In this document: piece after piece, positions 1-9,479 of the stretch | Layout: every line of letters starts with the position of its first letter | How positions within the stretch are numbered: the stretch's first letter is position 1 | Assembly: GCA_016790285.1 (NCBI GenBank) | Contig: JAEUPJ010000013.1 | Coordinates: 1 to 64,000 of the forward strand | DNA from: Roseateles sp. | Lineage (GTDB): Bacteria > Pseudomonadota > Gammaproteobacteria > Burkholderiales > Burkholderiaceae_C | Reading direction: 5' to 3' | Length of the DNA: 64,000 nucleotides | Translations under genes and position numbers: made by a program | The notes under the pieces: model-generated | Told to the model about the DNA's origin: nothing | Seen by the model: the letters and a program-made list of their open reading frames with translations, nothing else | Databases searched by the model: none

Positions 1-1
1 G

Positions 2-1468
2 CTGTTCAAGAACGCCAAGAGCGAACTCGCCCCGCTGGAAGACCGCGGCGTGATCCTGGCCACCGTCAACGCACCCGACGGCGCCACGCTGGACTACACC
101 GCGCGCTACCTGCGCGCCATCGAGGCCATCGGCCGCAGCTACCCGGAGTTCGACCGCGTCTTCGTCGTGGCCGGCAACCCGACGGTGTCGCAGGGCATCT
201 CCTTCCTGCGCACGGTGGACTGGACCGAGCGCGATCGCAGCACGCTCGAACTGGCGCGCCTGCTGCAGCCGCAGTTCATGGGCCTGCCGGGCGTCACCGC
301 CTTTCCGGTGACGCCGCCCAGCCTGGGGCAGGGCTTTCGCGAGCGCTCGGTCAACTACGTGATCGTCACCAGCGACAGCTACGAGAACCTGGCCCGTGTG
401 TCGCAGCAGTTCATGGCCGAGATCGCCAAGAACCCCGGATTCGTGCAGCCTGATACCGACCTGCGGCTGAACAAGCCGGAAATCTTCGTCGAGGTGGACC
501 GCGCCCGTGCGGCCGACATGGGCGTCAACGTCGATGCGGTGGCGCGCACCGTCGAGACCATGCTCGGCGGCCGCGCCGTCACCCGCTACAAACGCGATGC
601 CGAGCAGTACGACGTGATCGTGCAGACCGAAGGCCGCGGCCGCACCACGCCCGAGGACATCGAGAAGCTGTTCGTGCGCGGCCGGGGCGAGGCGATGGTG
701 CCGCTCAGTTCGCTGATCAAGGTGCGCGAGGCGGTCAGCCCGCGCGAGCTGAACCACTTCAATCAGCGCCGATCGGTGTCGATCACCGCCAACCTGGCGC
801 CGGGCTATTCGCTGGGCGAGGCGCTGCAGTTCATGGACACCACGGCCGCCAAGCTGCTGCCGGCCGGCTATGCCACCGAACTGAACGGCGTCAGCCGCGA
901 GTTCCGGTCCTCTTCCGGCGCGCTGGGCCTGGTGTTCGTGCTGGCGCTGATGTTCATCTTCCTGGTGCTGGCGGCGCAGTTCGAGAGCTTCGTCGACCCC
1001 TTCGTCATCCTGCTGGCGGTGCCGCTGTCCACCGTGGGGGCGCTGCTGGCGCTGCAGTGGAGCGGGGGCACGCTGAACGTCTATTCGCAGATCGGGTTGA
1101 TCACGCTGGTGGGCCTGATCAGCAAGCACGGCATCCTGATCGTCGAGTTCAGCAACCAGCTGCGCCAGCAGGGCCGCAGCGTGCGCGATGCGGTTATCGA
1201 GGCCTCCAGCCTGCGGCTGCGGCCGATCCTGATGACCACCGGCGCGATGGTGCTGGGCGCGCTGCCGCTGGCCTTGGCCACCGGGGCCGGGGCCGAAAGC
1301 CGGCACCAGATCGGCTGGGTGATCGTCGGCGGCCTGTCGCTGGGCACGCTGCTGACGCTGTTTGTCGTGCCGACCATGTACACGCTGTTCGCGCGCAAGG
1401 CGGTGCCGGGCGAGATCGCCACGCCGGCGGAGGACACGCCGCACCCGCAGGGCGCCGGCGCCGAGTAA
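2..1468 (+). CDS. RND multidrug efflux transporter, C-terminal part (5' end outside window)
   Basis: The reading frame is open from base 2, upstream of the first possible start (GTG at 50), so the 5' half lies outside the window. The visible part resembles the second half of an HAE1/AcrB-type inner-membrane proton antiporter: it begins with the SELAPLEDRGV motif typical of the second periplasmic loop, continues through a porter/docking region, and ends in hydrophobic segments (about 955-1410) containing FLVLAAQFES and GLISKHGILIVEF, which match TM8-TM12 of the family. Such pumps export drugs, dyes or solvents with a periplasmic adaptor and an outer-membrane channel, which would be expected upstream. 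The gene ends 10 bases from convergent moeA. Substrate cannot be inferred. Confidence 0.93.
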   Translation: MFKNAKSELAPLEDRGVILATVNAPDGATLDYTARYLRAIEAIGRSYPEFDRVFVVAGNPTVSQGISFLRTVDWTERDRSTLELARLLQPQFMGLPGVTAFPVTPPSLGQGFRERSVNYVIVTSDSYENLARVSQQFMAEIAKNPGFVQPDTDLRLNKPEIFVEVDRARAADMGVNVDAVARTVETMLGGRAVTRYKRDAEQYDVIVQTEGRGRTTPEDIEKLFVRGRGEAMVPLSSLIKVREAVSPRELNHFNQRRSVSITANLAPGYSLGEALQFMDTTAAKLLPAGYATELNGVSREFRSSSGALGLVFVLALMFIFLVLAAQFESFVDPFVILLAVPLSTVGALLALQWSGGTLNVYSQIGLITLVGLISKHGILIVEFSNQLRQQGRSVRDAVIEASSLRLRPILMTTGAMVLGALPLALATGAGAESRHQIGWVIVGGLSLGTLLTLFVVPTMYTLFARKAVPGEIATPAEDTPHPQGAGAE

Positions 1469-1478
1469 GGCCCGGCCG

Positions 1479-2768
1479 TCAGACCAGGCCGTCGAAGGGC
1501 AGCACGTCGACCGGCTCGCCGGCGGCCACGTTGCCCTGCGCGTGGTGCAGCAGCACCATGCCGTTGGCCTGGCTCATGCTGCGCAGGATGCCGCTGCCCT
1601 GCGAGCCGGTGATCGCCACCTGCCAGACGCCGTCGGCTGCGCGGCTGACGATGCCGCGCTGGAACTCGGTGCGCCCTGGTTTCTTTCGCAGTGGCGTGGT
1701 GCAGGCCGCGCGCAGCAGCGGCAGCGGCGCGGGCGAAGCACCGGCCATGCGCAGCAGCGCGTCGCGCACGAAGGCGTAGAAGGTCACCATCACCGCCACC
1801 GGGTTGCCCGGCAGCCCGAACAGGATGGCCTGGTGCGGCGCCATGCCGATGCGCCCGATGGCCATCGGCCGGCCCGGGCGCATGGCGATCTTCCAGAACA
1901 GCACCTCGCCCAGTTCGGCCATGATGCGCTTGGTGTGGTCGGCCTCGCCGACGCTGACGCCGCCCGAGGTGATCACCGCATCGGCGCAGGCCGCGGCCTG
2001 GGTGAAGGTCTCGCGCAGCGCCGCGGGCTCGTCGCGCACCACGCCCAGGTCGATGGCCTCGACGCCCAGCCGCTGCAGCATGCCCCACAGCGTGTAGCGG
2101 TTGCTGTCGTAGACGCAGCCGGCGTCCAGCGCCTCGCCGATCGAGCGCAGTTCGTCGCCGGTGGAGAAGAAGGCCACGCGCAGGCGGCGGCGCAGCGGCA
2201 CCTCGGCCCGGCCCAGCGAGGCCAGCAGCCCCAGGTCAGCCGGCCGCAGCACGCGGCCGGCGGCCAGTGCCACTTCGCCAAGCGCCAGGTCCTCGCCGGC
2301 CAGTCGGCGGTTGTCGCCGGTGAGCAGCAGGCCCGGCGGCACCAGCACCGCATCGCCATCCTGCTGCGTGAATTCCTGCGGCACCACGGTGTCCAGACCG
2401 GCCGGCATGACCGCCCCGGTCATGATGCGCACGCAGGCGCCCGCGGGCACCGCGCCTTCGAAGTTCTGGCCGGCCAGACCGCTGCCCACCACACGCAGCC
2501 GCGTCGGGCCATCGGCACGCAGCTCGCTGCCGCGCAGCGCATAGCCATCCATCGCCGAGTTGTCGTGTGCCGGCACGTCGATGGGCGAGACGATGTCCTG
2601 CGCCAGCACCCGGCCCAGCGCATCACGGATCGGCTTCATCTCCACGGCCTGCACCACCGGCACCAGCCGGGCGATGAAGTCCTGCGCCTGCGCGACCGGC
2701 AGCGCGCTGGGGTCGTAGCCAGCCACGCAGGAAGCGATCTGCTGCAAGGACAGCGCTGGCTCAGTCAT
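1479..2768 (-). CDS. moeA: Molybdopterin molybdenumtransferase MoeA
   Basis: MoeA inserts molybdate into adenylylated molybdopterin, the last step of molybdenum cofactor synthesis. About 429 residues, the usual length. Near the N-terminus is DVPAHDNSAMDGYALR, and later ITSGGVSVGEADHTK, the MoCF-biosynthesis domain signature; a C-terminal beta-barrel domain follows. The frame is open to 2807, but the ATG at 2768 ([10 protein letters not shown]) fits the family start. That start overlaps the end of the upstream small membrane gene by 8 bases, so translation is probably coupled; no strong Shine-Dalgarno sequence is visible. It is third in the order moaA, membrane protein, moeA. Confidence 0.95.
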   Translation of the reverse strand: MTEPALSLQQIASCVAGYDPSALPVAQAQDFIARLVPVVQAVEMKPIRDALGRVLAQDIVSPIDVPAHDNSAMDGYALRGSELRADGPTRLRVVGSGLAGQNFEGAVPAGACVRIMTGAVMPAGLDTVVPQEFTQQDGDAVLVPPGLLLTGDNRRLAGEDLALGEVALAAGRVLRPADLGLLASLGRAEVPLRRRLRVAFFSTGDELRSIGEALDAGCVYDSNRYTLWGMLQRLGVEAIDLGVVRDEPAALRETFTQAAACADAVITSGGVSVGEADHTKRIMAELGEVLFWKIAMRPGRPMAIGRIGMAPHQAILFGLPGNPVAVMVTFYAFVRDALLRMAGASPAPLPLLRAACTTPLRKKPGRTEFQRGIVSRAADGVWQVAITGSQGSGILRSMSQANGMVLLHHAQGNVAAGEPVDVLPFDGLV

Positions 2769-3081
2769 CGTGTTCGGGCTGGCCGCGGTCGGCCGGGAAG
2801 GGGTCACCCTGGCGCTGCGGGCCGCGCATCACGGCCGTGATCCAGCAGCCGATCGCGTAGGTCAGCACCATGGTCAGGGCGAACAGGATGCCGCCGATGA
2901 CGATGAAGTCGATCAGCATCAGGTTGCGTTCGCTGCGATCGTCCAGGCCAGGCTGGTGAAATGTCTTGAACAGCTCTCCCAGCATCCACGGCAGCAGCAC
3001 GCTGGCCGCAGAGGCCCACAGCAGATGCCAGCGGGTGCGTGAACTTCGCCAACCGGGCCACAACGGCAGCATGGTGCTCAC
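2761..3081 (-). CDS. Small two-TM membrane protein between moaA and moeA
   Basis: A 106-residue protein with two hydrophobic stretches (about residues 18-37 and 55-80, the latter [29 protein letters not shown]) and a charged C-terminal tail ending PEHDD. The GTG start at 3081 overlaps the moaA stop (GTGA), and its stop overlaps the moeA start by 8 bases, so it is locked between two cofactor genes; an ATG at 3072 is an alternative start. I do not recognise the family. Its position suggests, but does not show, a role linked to molybdenum cofactor synthesis or molybdoenzymes. Confidence 0.8.
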   Translation of the reverse strand: MSTMLPLWPGWRSSRTRWHLLWASAASVLLPWMLGELFKTFHQPGLDDRSERNLMLIDFIVIGGILFALTMVLTYAIGCWITAVMRGPQRQGDPFPADRGQPEHDD

Positions 3082-4184
3082 CCGCCGATGTAGTGCATCT
3101 CGACCCGGCGCACATCAGGCGCCGGCGCGGCCACGCCGCGCAGTTCGGAATAGCGATCGGCACGACGCTGCCAGATGCCGGCAATCGTGGCCGCGATCTG
3201 CTCGTCGCCGACACCGCTGCGCAGTAGCGCCCGCAGGTCGTGGCCGGCGCCGGCAAACAGGCAAAGGAACAGGCGGCCCTCGGTGGACAGGCGGGCGCGG
3301 TTGCAGCCGCCGCAGAAGGCCTGCGTGACGCTGGAGATCAACCCGATCTCGCCGCTGCCATCGGCATAGCGCCAGCGCTCGGCGGTCTCGCCTTCGACAG
3401 TGGGGTCCATCGGTTCGAGCGCATGGCGTTGCAGCAACCGCTGCAGCAATTCGGCCGAGGGCAGCACCTCGTCCATGCGCCAGCCGTTGGTGGCGCCCAC
3501 GTCCATGTACTCGATGAAGCGCAGCACCACGCCGGTGTGCCGGAAATGGCGTGCCATGGGCAGGATCTGGTCGTCGTTCACGCCGCGCTGCACGACCATG
3601 TTGACCTTGACGGGCCCGAGGCCCGCGGCCTGCGCAGCGGCAATGCCGTCGAGCACGTCGCGCACGGGGAAGCCCACGTCGTTCATGCGCTGGAACACGG
3701 CGTCGTCCAGCCCGTCCAGGCTGACCGTCAGCCGCTTGAGGCCGGCGTCGCGCAGGCCCGCCGCCTTCTTGACGAGGGTGGAGCCGTTGGTGGTGAGGGT
3801 GAGGTCCAGCGCGCGGCCGTCGGGCGTGCGCAGTTCGGCAAGCATGCCGATGAGCGACTCCAGCCCGCGGCGCAGCGTGGGCTCGCCGCCGGTGATGCGC
3901 AGCTTCTCCACGCCCAGGCCCACGAAGACACGGGCGAGCCGCGTGATCTCCTCGAAGCTCAGCAGGTCGCCGTGCGGCAGGAACTGGTGGTGCTTGTCGA
4001 AGACCTGCTTGGGCATGCAATAGCCACAGCGGAAATTGCAGCGGTCGGTCACCGAGATTCGCAGGTCGTGCAGCGGGCGGCCGAGGGTGTCGCCCAGCGG
4101 GCCGGCCGGCGGCGCCGCGTCGGCCGGGATGACCAGGCGGCTGGCCGGCGGGCTGTAGACGAGGGGGACTTCGCGCGCGCTCAT
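3078..4184 (-). CDS. moaA: GTP 3',8-cyclase MoaA
   Basis: MoaA is a radical SAM enzyme that converts GTP to 3',8-cyclo-7,8-dihydro-GTP, the first step of molybdenum cofactor synthesis. The 368-residue product has the SAM-cluster motif CNFRCGYC (Cys49, Cys53, Cys56), the [12 protein letters not shown]-binding segment, a C-terminal second-cluster motif [20 protein letters not shown], and the conserved C-terminal double glycine (YIGG). The frame is open further upstream, but the ATG at 4184 fits the family. The stop overlaps the GTG of the next gene. A chemoreceptor lies 46 bases upstream on the same strand. Confidence 0.97.
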   Translation of the reverse strand: MSAREVPLVYSPPASRLVIPADAAPPAGPLGDTLGRPLHDLRISVTDRCNFRCGYCMPKQVFDKHHQFLPHGDLLSFEEITRLARVFVGLGVEKLRITGGEPTLRRGLESLIGMLAELRTPDGRALDLTLTTNGSTLVKKAAGLRDAGLKRLTVSLDGLDDAVFQRMNDVGFPVRDVLDGIAAAQAAGLGPVKVNMVVQRGVNDDQILPMARHFRHTGVVLRFIEYMDVGATNGWRMDEVLPSAELLQRLLQRHALEPMDPTVEGETAERWRYADGSGEIGLISSVTQAFCGGCNRARLSTEGRLFLCLFAGAGHDLRALLRSGVGDEQIAATIAGIWQRRADRYSELRGVAAPAPDVRRVEMHYIGG

Positions 4185-4210
4185 GGCCGCATTCTCACCG
4201 GCTGCGGCCA
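4184..4210 (-). promoter_or_regulatory. Hairpin covering the moaA translation start
   Basis: Perfect 8-bp arms (TGGCCGCA at 4184-4191 and TGCGGCCA at 4203-4210) with an 11-nt loop. On the transcript the loop carries GGTGAG, the likely ribosome-binding sequence of moaA, and one arm reaches the A of the ATG. It could limit moaA translation or be a remnant end structure of the upstream chemoreceptor gene. It is much too small to be a molybdenum cofactor riboswitch. Confidence 0.4.
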
Positions 4211-4230
4211 ACCTTCGTCCGACCCAGGCT

Positions 4231-5751
4231 TCAGAGCCGGAAGCGCGCCACCGTCTGCGACAACGCCTGGGCCTGCTGGCGCAGCGATTCGGCCGCGGCC
4301 AGCGCCTGCTCGACGAGGGCCGAGTTCTGCTGGGTGCTGCGGTCCATCTCGGTGATGGTGAGGTTGACCTGGGCGATGCCCGCGCCCTGCTCGCTGCTGG
4401 CGGTGCTGATCTCACCGATCATGGTGCTCACGCGCTGCACGCTGCCCACCACCTCGCGGATGGTCGTGCCCGCCTGCTCGACCTGGGCCGAGCCGGTGCT
4501 GACCTTGGCGACCGAGTCGTCGATGAGGCCCTTGATCTCTCGGGCGGCGGCGGCGCTGCGCTGGGCCAGCAGGCGCACCTCGCCCGCGACCACCGCGAAG
4601 CCGCGGCCCTGCTCGCCCGCGCGCGCGGCCTCGACGGCTGCGTTGAGCGCCAGGATGTTGGTCTGGAAGGCGATGCCGTCGATGACGCCGATGATGTCCA
4701 CGATCTTGCGGGACGAGGCCTCGATGGAGCCCATGGTGCCCACGACCTGGTCGACCACGGTACCGCCCTTGCGGGCCACTTCCGAGGCGTCACGCGCGAG
4801 TTCATCCGCCTGGCGGGCGTTCTGGGCGTTCTGCTGCACGGTGGAGGTCAGCTCGTCCATGGACGCTGCGGTTTCCTCCAGCGAGGCGGCCTGCGATTCG
4901 GTGCGCGCGGAGAGGTCGCCGTTGCCGGCGGCGATCTGGGCCGAGGCGGTGGAGATGGAGTCGCTGGCCTCGCGCACCTGGCCGACGAGCCGCGCGAGGT
5001 TGTCCCGCATCGTGCTGATGGCGTGCAGCACGCTGGCCTGGTCGCCCGGCTGCAACCGCACCTCGGTGCCCAGGTTGCCTTCCGCGATCTGGCCGACGAC
5101 GTCGGCGGCGTACTGCGGCTCGCCGCCGAGCTGGCGCAGCAGCTGGCGCACGGCGGCCCACACGAGGCCCGTGACGACGATCATCAACGCCGCACCGATG
5201 CCCAGCAGCGTGACGGTGTGGCGCCAGAACGCCTGATCGATGTCGTCGATGTAGTCGCCAAAGCCGATGGTCCAGTCCCACGGGGCGAACTTGATGACGG
5301 CGTAGAGCTTCTCGACCTCCTCCTTGCTGCCGGGGCGGGTGCCCTTGGCGATGACGGTGCCGATGGTCTTGCCCTGCAGCGCGGCGCGGTAGCGTTCGCC
5401 GGCTTCCTTGCCGCCCTTGGCATCGACGATGCCCACGCGCTTGGGGTTGGGGTGCACGAGGTTCACGTCGTCGGCATAGCCGCGCACGAAGAAGTAGCGG
5501 TCGTCCTTGTGGAAGCTGGCGATGGCCCGCTTGACCTGGGCCTGGGCTTCGTCGCGGCTGAGCTTGCCCTCCTGCTCCAGCGCGTGCCCCTTCTCGGCAG
5601 CCGCGTGGGCGAGGGTGACGAGGGTGGAGAGCTGCGCGATGCGGTCGTCCATCATCGAGGTGCGCAGCGTGGACAACGCGACCGCGGCCAGCACGGCCAT
5701 CCCCAACAACGTGACCACGCAAAGCATCAACATCCGGCGACGAAGCGTCAT
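4231..5751 (-). CDS. Methyl-accepting chemotaxis protein with single Cache domain
   Basis: A 506-residue transmembrane chemoreceptor. TM1 lies at about residues 8-28, followed by a periplasmic single-Cache-type domain (about 35-180; [27 protein letters not shown] region), TM2 at about 181-201, HAMP at 202-255, and a cytoplasmic signalling domain. The hairpin tip with [23 protein letters not shown] (about 357-380) is canonical for CheA/CheW binding. There is no C-terminal CheR-tethering pentapeptide. Single-Cache receptors often bind small organic acids, but the ligand is not evident. The gene precedes moaA on the same strand; no chemotaxis operon is nearby. Confidence 0.93.
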   Translation of the reverse strand: MTLRRRMLMLCVVTLLGMAVLAAVALSTLRTSMMDDRIAQLSTLVTLAHAAAEKGHALEQEGKLSRDEAQAQVKRAIASFHKDDRYFFVRGYADDVNLVHPNPKRVGIVDAKGGKEAGERYRAALQGKTIGTVIAKGTRPGSKEEVEKLYAVIKFAPWDWTIGFGDYIDDIDQAFWRHTVTLLGIGAALMIVVTGLVWAAVRQLLRQLGGEPQYAADVVGQIAEGNLGTEVRLQPGDQASVLHAISTMRDNLARLVGQVREASDSISTASAQIAAGNGDLSARTESQAASLEETAASMDELTSTVQQNAQNARQADELARDASEVARKGGTVVDQVVGTMGSIEASSRKIVDIIGVIDGIAFQTNILALNAAVEAARAGEQGRGFAVVAGEVRLLAQRSAAAAREIKGLIDDSVAKVSTGSAQVEQAGTTIREVVGSVQRVSTMIGEISTASSEQGAGIAQVNLTITEMDRSTQQNSALVEQALAAAESLRQQAQALSQTVARFRL

Positions 5752-5849
5752 GGCATCTCCTGGGTCGTGGTGCGAACCATCGTAAGCATGCGGGACGAGG
5801 CACGACCTTGGGACTTGCCAGCGTGTGCGCGGCCCGGTTGAATGCCTGC

Positions 5850-6791
5850 ATGAGTGCAGTACTTCACGCGGACCTTCCCCGCTTCATCGCCTTCGGTGAA
5901 GCGCTGACTGACCTGATCCGCACCGGGCCCGACCAATGGCGCAGCGCCTGCGGCGGCTCGCCCTGGAACGTGGCGGTGGCCATGTCCACGCTCGGGCAGC
6001 TCAGCGCCTTTGCCGGCGCCATCAGCCAGGACCCTTTCGGCGCCGAGATCTGGCGCAGCAGCCAGGACGCCAACCTCGACATGCGCTTCATCCAGCAACT
6101 GCCGCGGCCGCCGCTGCTGGCGGTGGTGCACGAGGTCGAGCCGCCGCGCTACTTCTTCATCGGGCACGACAGCGCCGACCTGTACTTCCGCCCCGAGGGC
6201 CTGCCCGCGGGCTGGACGCGTGCCGTGCGCTGGGCGCATTTCGGCAGCCTCGGCCTGGTGCGCGAGCCGCTGGCCGGGCGGCTGCTGGCGCTGGCGCAGG
6301 GGCTCAAGAGCGAGGGGCGGCTGATCAGCTACGACCCCAACTTCCGCGCGCCGCCCATGGACTCCCGCTACGACGACACGCTGGAGCAGATGTGCCGGCT
6401 GGCGGACGTGATCAAGGTGTCGGACGAAGACCTGCGCGGGCTGTTCCGCGTGCCCGACCACCGCTCCGGCCTCGCGCAGATCGCCGCGTGGAACCCGGGC
6501 GCCTGGCTGCTGCTCACGCGTGGCGGCGCGGGGGCCACGCTCTACCACGGGGTGGAAGAGGCCACGGGCCGCCCACCGGCCGTGGACGTGGTGGACACCG
6601 TCGGCGCGGGCGACACCGCCCTGGCCGGCCTGCTGGACAGCCTCATGCGCGACGCCGGCGCGCCGGCCGCGCAACACCTGCGCTGGGCGCTGGCCGCGGG
6701 CGCGGCGGCATGCACGGTGGCCGGTTTCAGGCCGCCTCATCCGTCGTTGGTGGCGTCGCTGGCCGAGGGTGTGGAGATCGTGGCGGGTTGA
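5850..6791 (+). CDS. PfkB-family carbohydrate kinase (fructokinase-like)
   Basis: A 313-residue ribokinase/PfkB fold protein. The N-terminus has [12 protein letters not shown] and [16 protein letters not shown] (sugar-binding Gly-rich segment); the C-terminal signature [17 protein letters not shown] supplies the anion hole and catalytic Asp255. It should phosphorylate a free sugar with ATP; fructose is the most common substrate of similar proteins, but 2-keto-3-deoxygluconate is possible. The ATG at 5850 is preferred over an upstream in-frame start at 5808. It is divergent from the chemoreceptor and has no sugar transporter beside it. Confidence 0.88.
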   Translation: MSAVLHADLPRFIAFGEALTDLIRTGPDQWRSACGGSPWNVAVAMSTLGQLSAFAGAISQDPFGAEIWRSSQDANLDMRFIQQLPRPPLLAVVHEVEPPRYFFIGHDSADLYFRPEGLPAGWTRAVRWAHFGSLGLVREPLAGRLLALAQGLKSEGRLISYDPNFRAPPMDSRYDDTLEQMCRLADVIKVSDEDLRGLFRVPDHRSGLAQIAAWNPGAWLLLTRGGAGATLYHGVEEATGRPPAVDVVDTVGAGDTALAGLLDSLMRDAGAPAAQHLRWALAAGAAACTVAGFRPPHPSLVASLAEGVEIVAG

Positions 6792-6866
6792 CCCCACCGC
6801 CGCGCTGGCCACGGGGCCGGCCCGCGTGGCAACCCAGCGGCGTGCAGGGGTTTACCCGGCCTGCCC

Positions 6867-6911
6867 TTGATCCAGGTCAAGCACGGTCCTACGATTAACC
6901 GACCGGTCGGT
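6867..6911 (+). promoter_or_regulatory. Promoter and TetR-type operator of the paa operon
   Basis: A sigma-70 promoter is visible: TTGATC (6867-6872), a 17-bp spacer, and TACGAT (6890-6895). Just downstream lies the perfect 14-bp palindrome ACCGACCGGTCGGT (6898-6911), where a bound repressor would block initiation. The sequence is of the kind bound by TetR-family repressors, and the cluster encodes a TetR regulator at 13517. It is the only copy I found in the window. paaG starts 12 bases downstream. Confidence 0.75.
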
Positions 6912-6922
6912 AGAGAAATTCC

Positions 6923-7726
6923 ATGCCCGAACAAACGATCCAGATCGAACAGCACGGCGCCGTGCGCCTGCTGCGCCTGAACCGCCCCGAGGCGCTCAAC
7001 GCGTTCACGACCGGCATGCTCGGCCAGTTGCGCCAGGCGCTGGAAGGGGCCGCGGGCGACGGGGACACACGCTGCGTGCTGATCACGGGCGCCGGGCGGG
7101 CCTTCAGCGCGGGGCAGGACCTGGCCGACCCCCACGTCGCGCCCAGCCGCGACCCGGGCGCGGCGCCCAAGGACATCGGCCACCTGCTGGACCACTACTA
7201 CATCCCGCTGGCCCTGCGCCTGCGCAGCATGCCGGTGCCCGTCGTCGCGGCGGTCAACGGCGTGGCGGCCGGTGCCGGTGCGAGCGTGGCGCTTGGCTGC
7301 GACCTGGTGCTGGCGGGCGAGGGCGCGAGCTTCATCCAGGCCTTCTCCAAGATCGGCCTCATTCCGGACTGTGGTGGCACCTGGCTGCTGCCGCGCCTGG
7401 TGGGCCGGGCCAAGGCGTTGGAGCTGGCCCTGCTGGGCGACAAGCTCAAGGCGGTCGACGCTGCAGCGCTGGGCCTGATCTCCCGCGTGCTGCCCGATGC
7501 CGAGCTGATGGAGGTGGCCATGGCCACCGCGCAGAAGCTCGCGGGCATGCCCACGCGAGCCCTGGTCGAGACGCGCATCGCCATGGACGAGGCGCTGAAG
7601 TTCGATTTCGAGACCGCGCTCAAGCGCGAGGCCGCGCTGCAGAGCCAGATGGGCTTTGCCTACGACTACCAGGAGGGCGCCGCCGCCTTCCTGGACAAGC
7701 GCAAGCCTGAGTTCCGGGACCGCTGA
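6923..7726 (+). CDS. paaG: 2-(1,2-epoxy-1,2-dihydrophenyl)acetyl-CoA isomerase PaaG
   Basis: A 267-residue crotonase-family enzyme that isomerises ring-epoxidised phenylacetyl-CoA to oxepin-CoA. Motifs: LNRPEALNAFT near the N-terminus, ITGAGRAFSAGQDL (oxyanion-hole and CoA-binding loop), NGVAAGAGASVALGCDLVLA, and IGLIPDCGGTWLLPRLVG with the aspartate typical of PaaG. It is the first gene after the operator, and its TGA overlaps the ATG of paaI (TGATG). The Shine-Dalgarno sequence is weak (GAGAAA). A generic enoyl-CoA hydratase role is the alternative, but the operon context and motifs favour PaaG. Confidence 0.92.
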   Translation: MPEQTIQIEQHGAVRLLRLNRPEALNAFTTGMLGQLRQALEGAAGDGDTRCVLITGAGRAFSAGQDLADPHVAPSRDPGAAPKDIGHLLDHYYIPLALRLRSMPVPVVAAVNGVAAGAGASVALGCDLVLAGEGASFIQAFSKIGLIPDCGGTWLLPRLVGRAKALELALLGDKLKAVDAAALGLISRVLPDAELMEVAMATAQKLAGMPTRALVETRIAMDEALKFDFETALKREAALQSQMGFAYDYQEGAAAFLDKRKPEFRDR

Positions 7727-8163
7727 TGGACGCACAAGCCGTGGCCGACAAGGTGCGCGACGTCATGTTCGCGGACGACGCCGCCAGCCGCATGCTGGGG
7801 CTGCAAGTCACCGAGATCTCGCCCGGACGCGCGGTCGCGACGATGAGCGTGCGCGCCGACATGCTCAACGGCTTTGCCATCTGCCACGGCGGGCTGATTG
7901 CCACGCTGGCCGACTCGGCCTTCGCGTTTGCCTGCAACAGCCGCAATGCGCTGACGGTGGCGTCGGGCTTCGGCATCGACATCTTGAAGAGCGCCCGGCT
8001 GGGCGACGTGCTGACCGCCACGGCGGCGGAAACCTCGCTGGCCGGCCGCACGGGCCTGTACGACATCACGGTGACCAACCAGCGGGGCGAGCTGATCGCT
8101 GTCTTCCGCGGGCGCTCGCATCGCCTGGGCGAGCGCAAGGTCTTCGACGAAGGAGTTTCATGA
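7726..8163 (+). CDS. paaI: Hydroxyphenylacetyl-CoA thioesterase PaaI
   Basis: A 145-residue hotdog-fold thioesterase. The segment NGFAICHGGLIATLADSAFAFACNS is the PaaI catalytic-helix signature. PaaI hydrolyses dead-end hydroxyphenylacetyl-CoA and releases CoA trapped by spontaneous products of the pathway. Its start overlaps paaG by one base and its stop overlaps paaK (ATGA), so the three genes are translationally coupled. Confidence 0.92.
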   Translation: MDAQAVADKVRDVMFADDAASRMLGLQVTEISPGRAVATMSVRADMLNGFAICHGGLIATLADSAFAFACNSRNALTVASGFGIDILKSARLGDVLTATAAETSLAGRTGLYDITVTNQRGELIAVFRGRSHRLGERKVFDEGVS

Positions 8164-9473
8164 GCGCGAAAGCCCCCATCCGCATCCCGAAGCCGGGCGA
8201 GCTGGACCCCATCGAGACCGCCAGCCGCGACGAGTTGCAGGCCCTGCAGCTGCAGCGCCTGCGCTGGAGCCTGCAGCACGCCTACGACCACGTGCCGCAC
8301 TACAAGGCCAGCTTCGACGCCAAGGGCGTGCACCCGTCGGACCTGAAGAGCCTGGCTGACCTCGCGAAGTTCCCATTCACGACCAAGCACGACCTGCGCG
8401 CGAACTACCCGTTCGGCCTCTTTGCCGTGCCGCGCGAGCAGATGGCGCGCATCCATGCGTCGTCGGGCACCACGGGCAAGCCCACGGTGGTGGGCTACAC
8501 GCTCAAGGACATCGACAACTGGGCCAACCTGGTGGCGCGCTCCATCCGCGCATCAGGCGGCCGCGCTGGCGACCTGGTGCACGTGGCCTACGGCTACGGC
8601 CTCTTCACCGGCGGGCTGGGTGCGCACTACGGCGCCGAGCGGCTGGGCTGCACGGTCATCCCGATGAGCGGCGGCCAGACCGAGAAGCAGGTGCAGCTCA
8701 TCACCGACTTCAAGCCCGACATCATCATGGTCACGCCCAGCTACATGCAGGTGCTGATCGAGGAGTTCCGCCGCCAGGGGCTGGACGCGCGCGAGTCGTC
8801 GCTGAAGATCGGCATCTTCGGCGCCGAGCCCTGGACGGAAGCCATGCGGCGCGACATCGAGCAGGGCGCGGGCATCGACGCGGTGGACATCTACGGCCTC
8901 TCCGAAGTGATGGGCCCGGGTGTGGCCAACGAGTGCATCGAGAGCAAGGACGGCCCGGTCATCTGGGAAGACCACTTCTACCCCGAGATCATCGACCCCG
9001 AAACGGGCGAGGTGCTGCCCGACGGCAGCGAGGGCGAGCTGGTGTTCACGTCGCTCACCAAGGAGGCGATGCCCGTCATCCGCTACCGAACGCGCGACCT
9101 CACGCGGCTCTTGCCGCCCACCTCGCGCAGCATGCGCCGCATGGGCAAGATCGTCGGCCGCAGCGACGACATGCTCATCATCCGCGGCGTCAACCTCTTC
9201 CCCACGCAGGTGGAGGAGCTCGTGCTGCAGGAGCCGGGCCTGGGTGGCCAGTACCAGCTCGTCGTCACGCGCGACGGCCATCTGGACGAACTCGTCATCC
9301 GCTGCGAGCTGGCCCTGGGCGCGACCGACGACGGCATCGGCCGGCGCCTGGCCGAGCGCATCAAGAACCTGATCGGCGTGAGCGCCCAGGTGAGCGTCGA
9401 GCAACCCGAATCCATCGAACGCACCTTGGTCGGCAAAGCCCGCCGCGTCGTCGACCAACGCAAAAAGCCATGA
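8160..9473 (+). CDS. paaK: Phenylacetate-CoA ligase PaaK
   Basis: A 437-residue AMP-forming ligase that activates phenylacetate with ATP and CoA, the entry step of the pathway. The P-loop-like motif ASSGTTGKPTVVGYT lies near residue 100; the YGLSEVMGPGVANEC and YRTRDLTRLLPP segments and the C-terminal GRSDDMLIIRGVNLFPTQVEE are PaaK hallmarks. The ATG at 8160 overlaps the paaI stop (ATGA); the longer frame starting at 7656 is a shadow. The gene is followed by the first of four hairpin repeats. Confidence 0.96.
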   Translation: MSAKAPIRIPKPGELDPIETASRDELQALQLQRLRWSLQHAYDHVPHYKASFDAKGVHPSDLKSLADLAKFPFTTKHDLRANYPFGLFAVPREQMARIHASSGTTGKPTVVGYTLKDIDNWANLVARSIRASGGRAGDLVHVAYGYGLFTGGLGAHYGAERLGCTVIPMSGGQTEKQVQLITDFKPDIIMVTPSYMQVLIEEFRRQGLDARESSLKIGIFGAEPWTEAMRRDIEQGAGIDAVDIYGLSEVMGPGVANECIESKDGPVIWEDHFYPEIIDPETGEVLPDGSEGELVFTSLTKEAMPVIRYRTRDLTRLLPPTSRSMRRMGKIVGRSDDMLIIRGVNLFPTQVEELVLQEPGLGGQYQLVVTRDGHLDELVIRCELALGATDDGIGRRLAERIKNLIGVSAQVSVEQPESIERTLVGKARRVVDQRKKP

Positions 9474-9479
9474 AATCCC

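Noticed and set aside
4184-4230. Molybdenum cofactor riboswitch upstream of moaA
   Set aside because: The gap is only 46 bases with a single short hairpin; the known riboswitch is far larger and has several helices.
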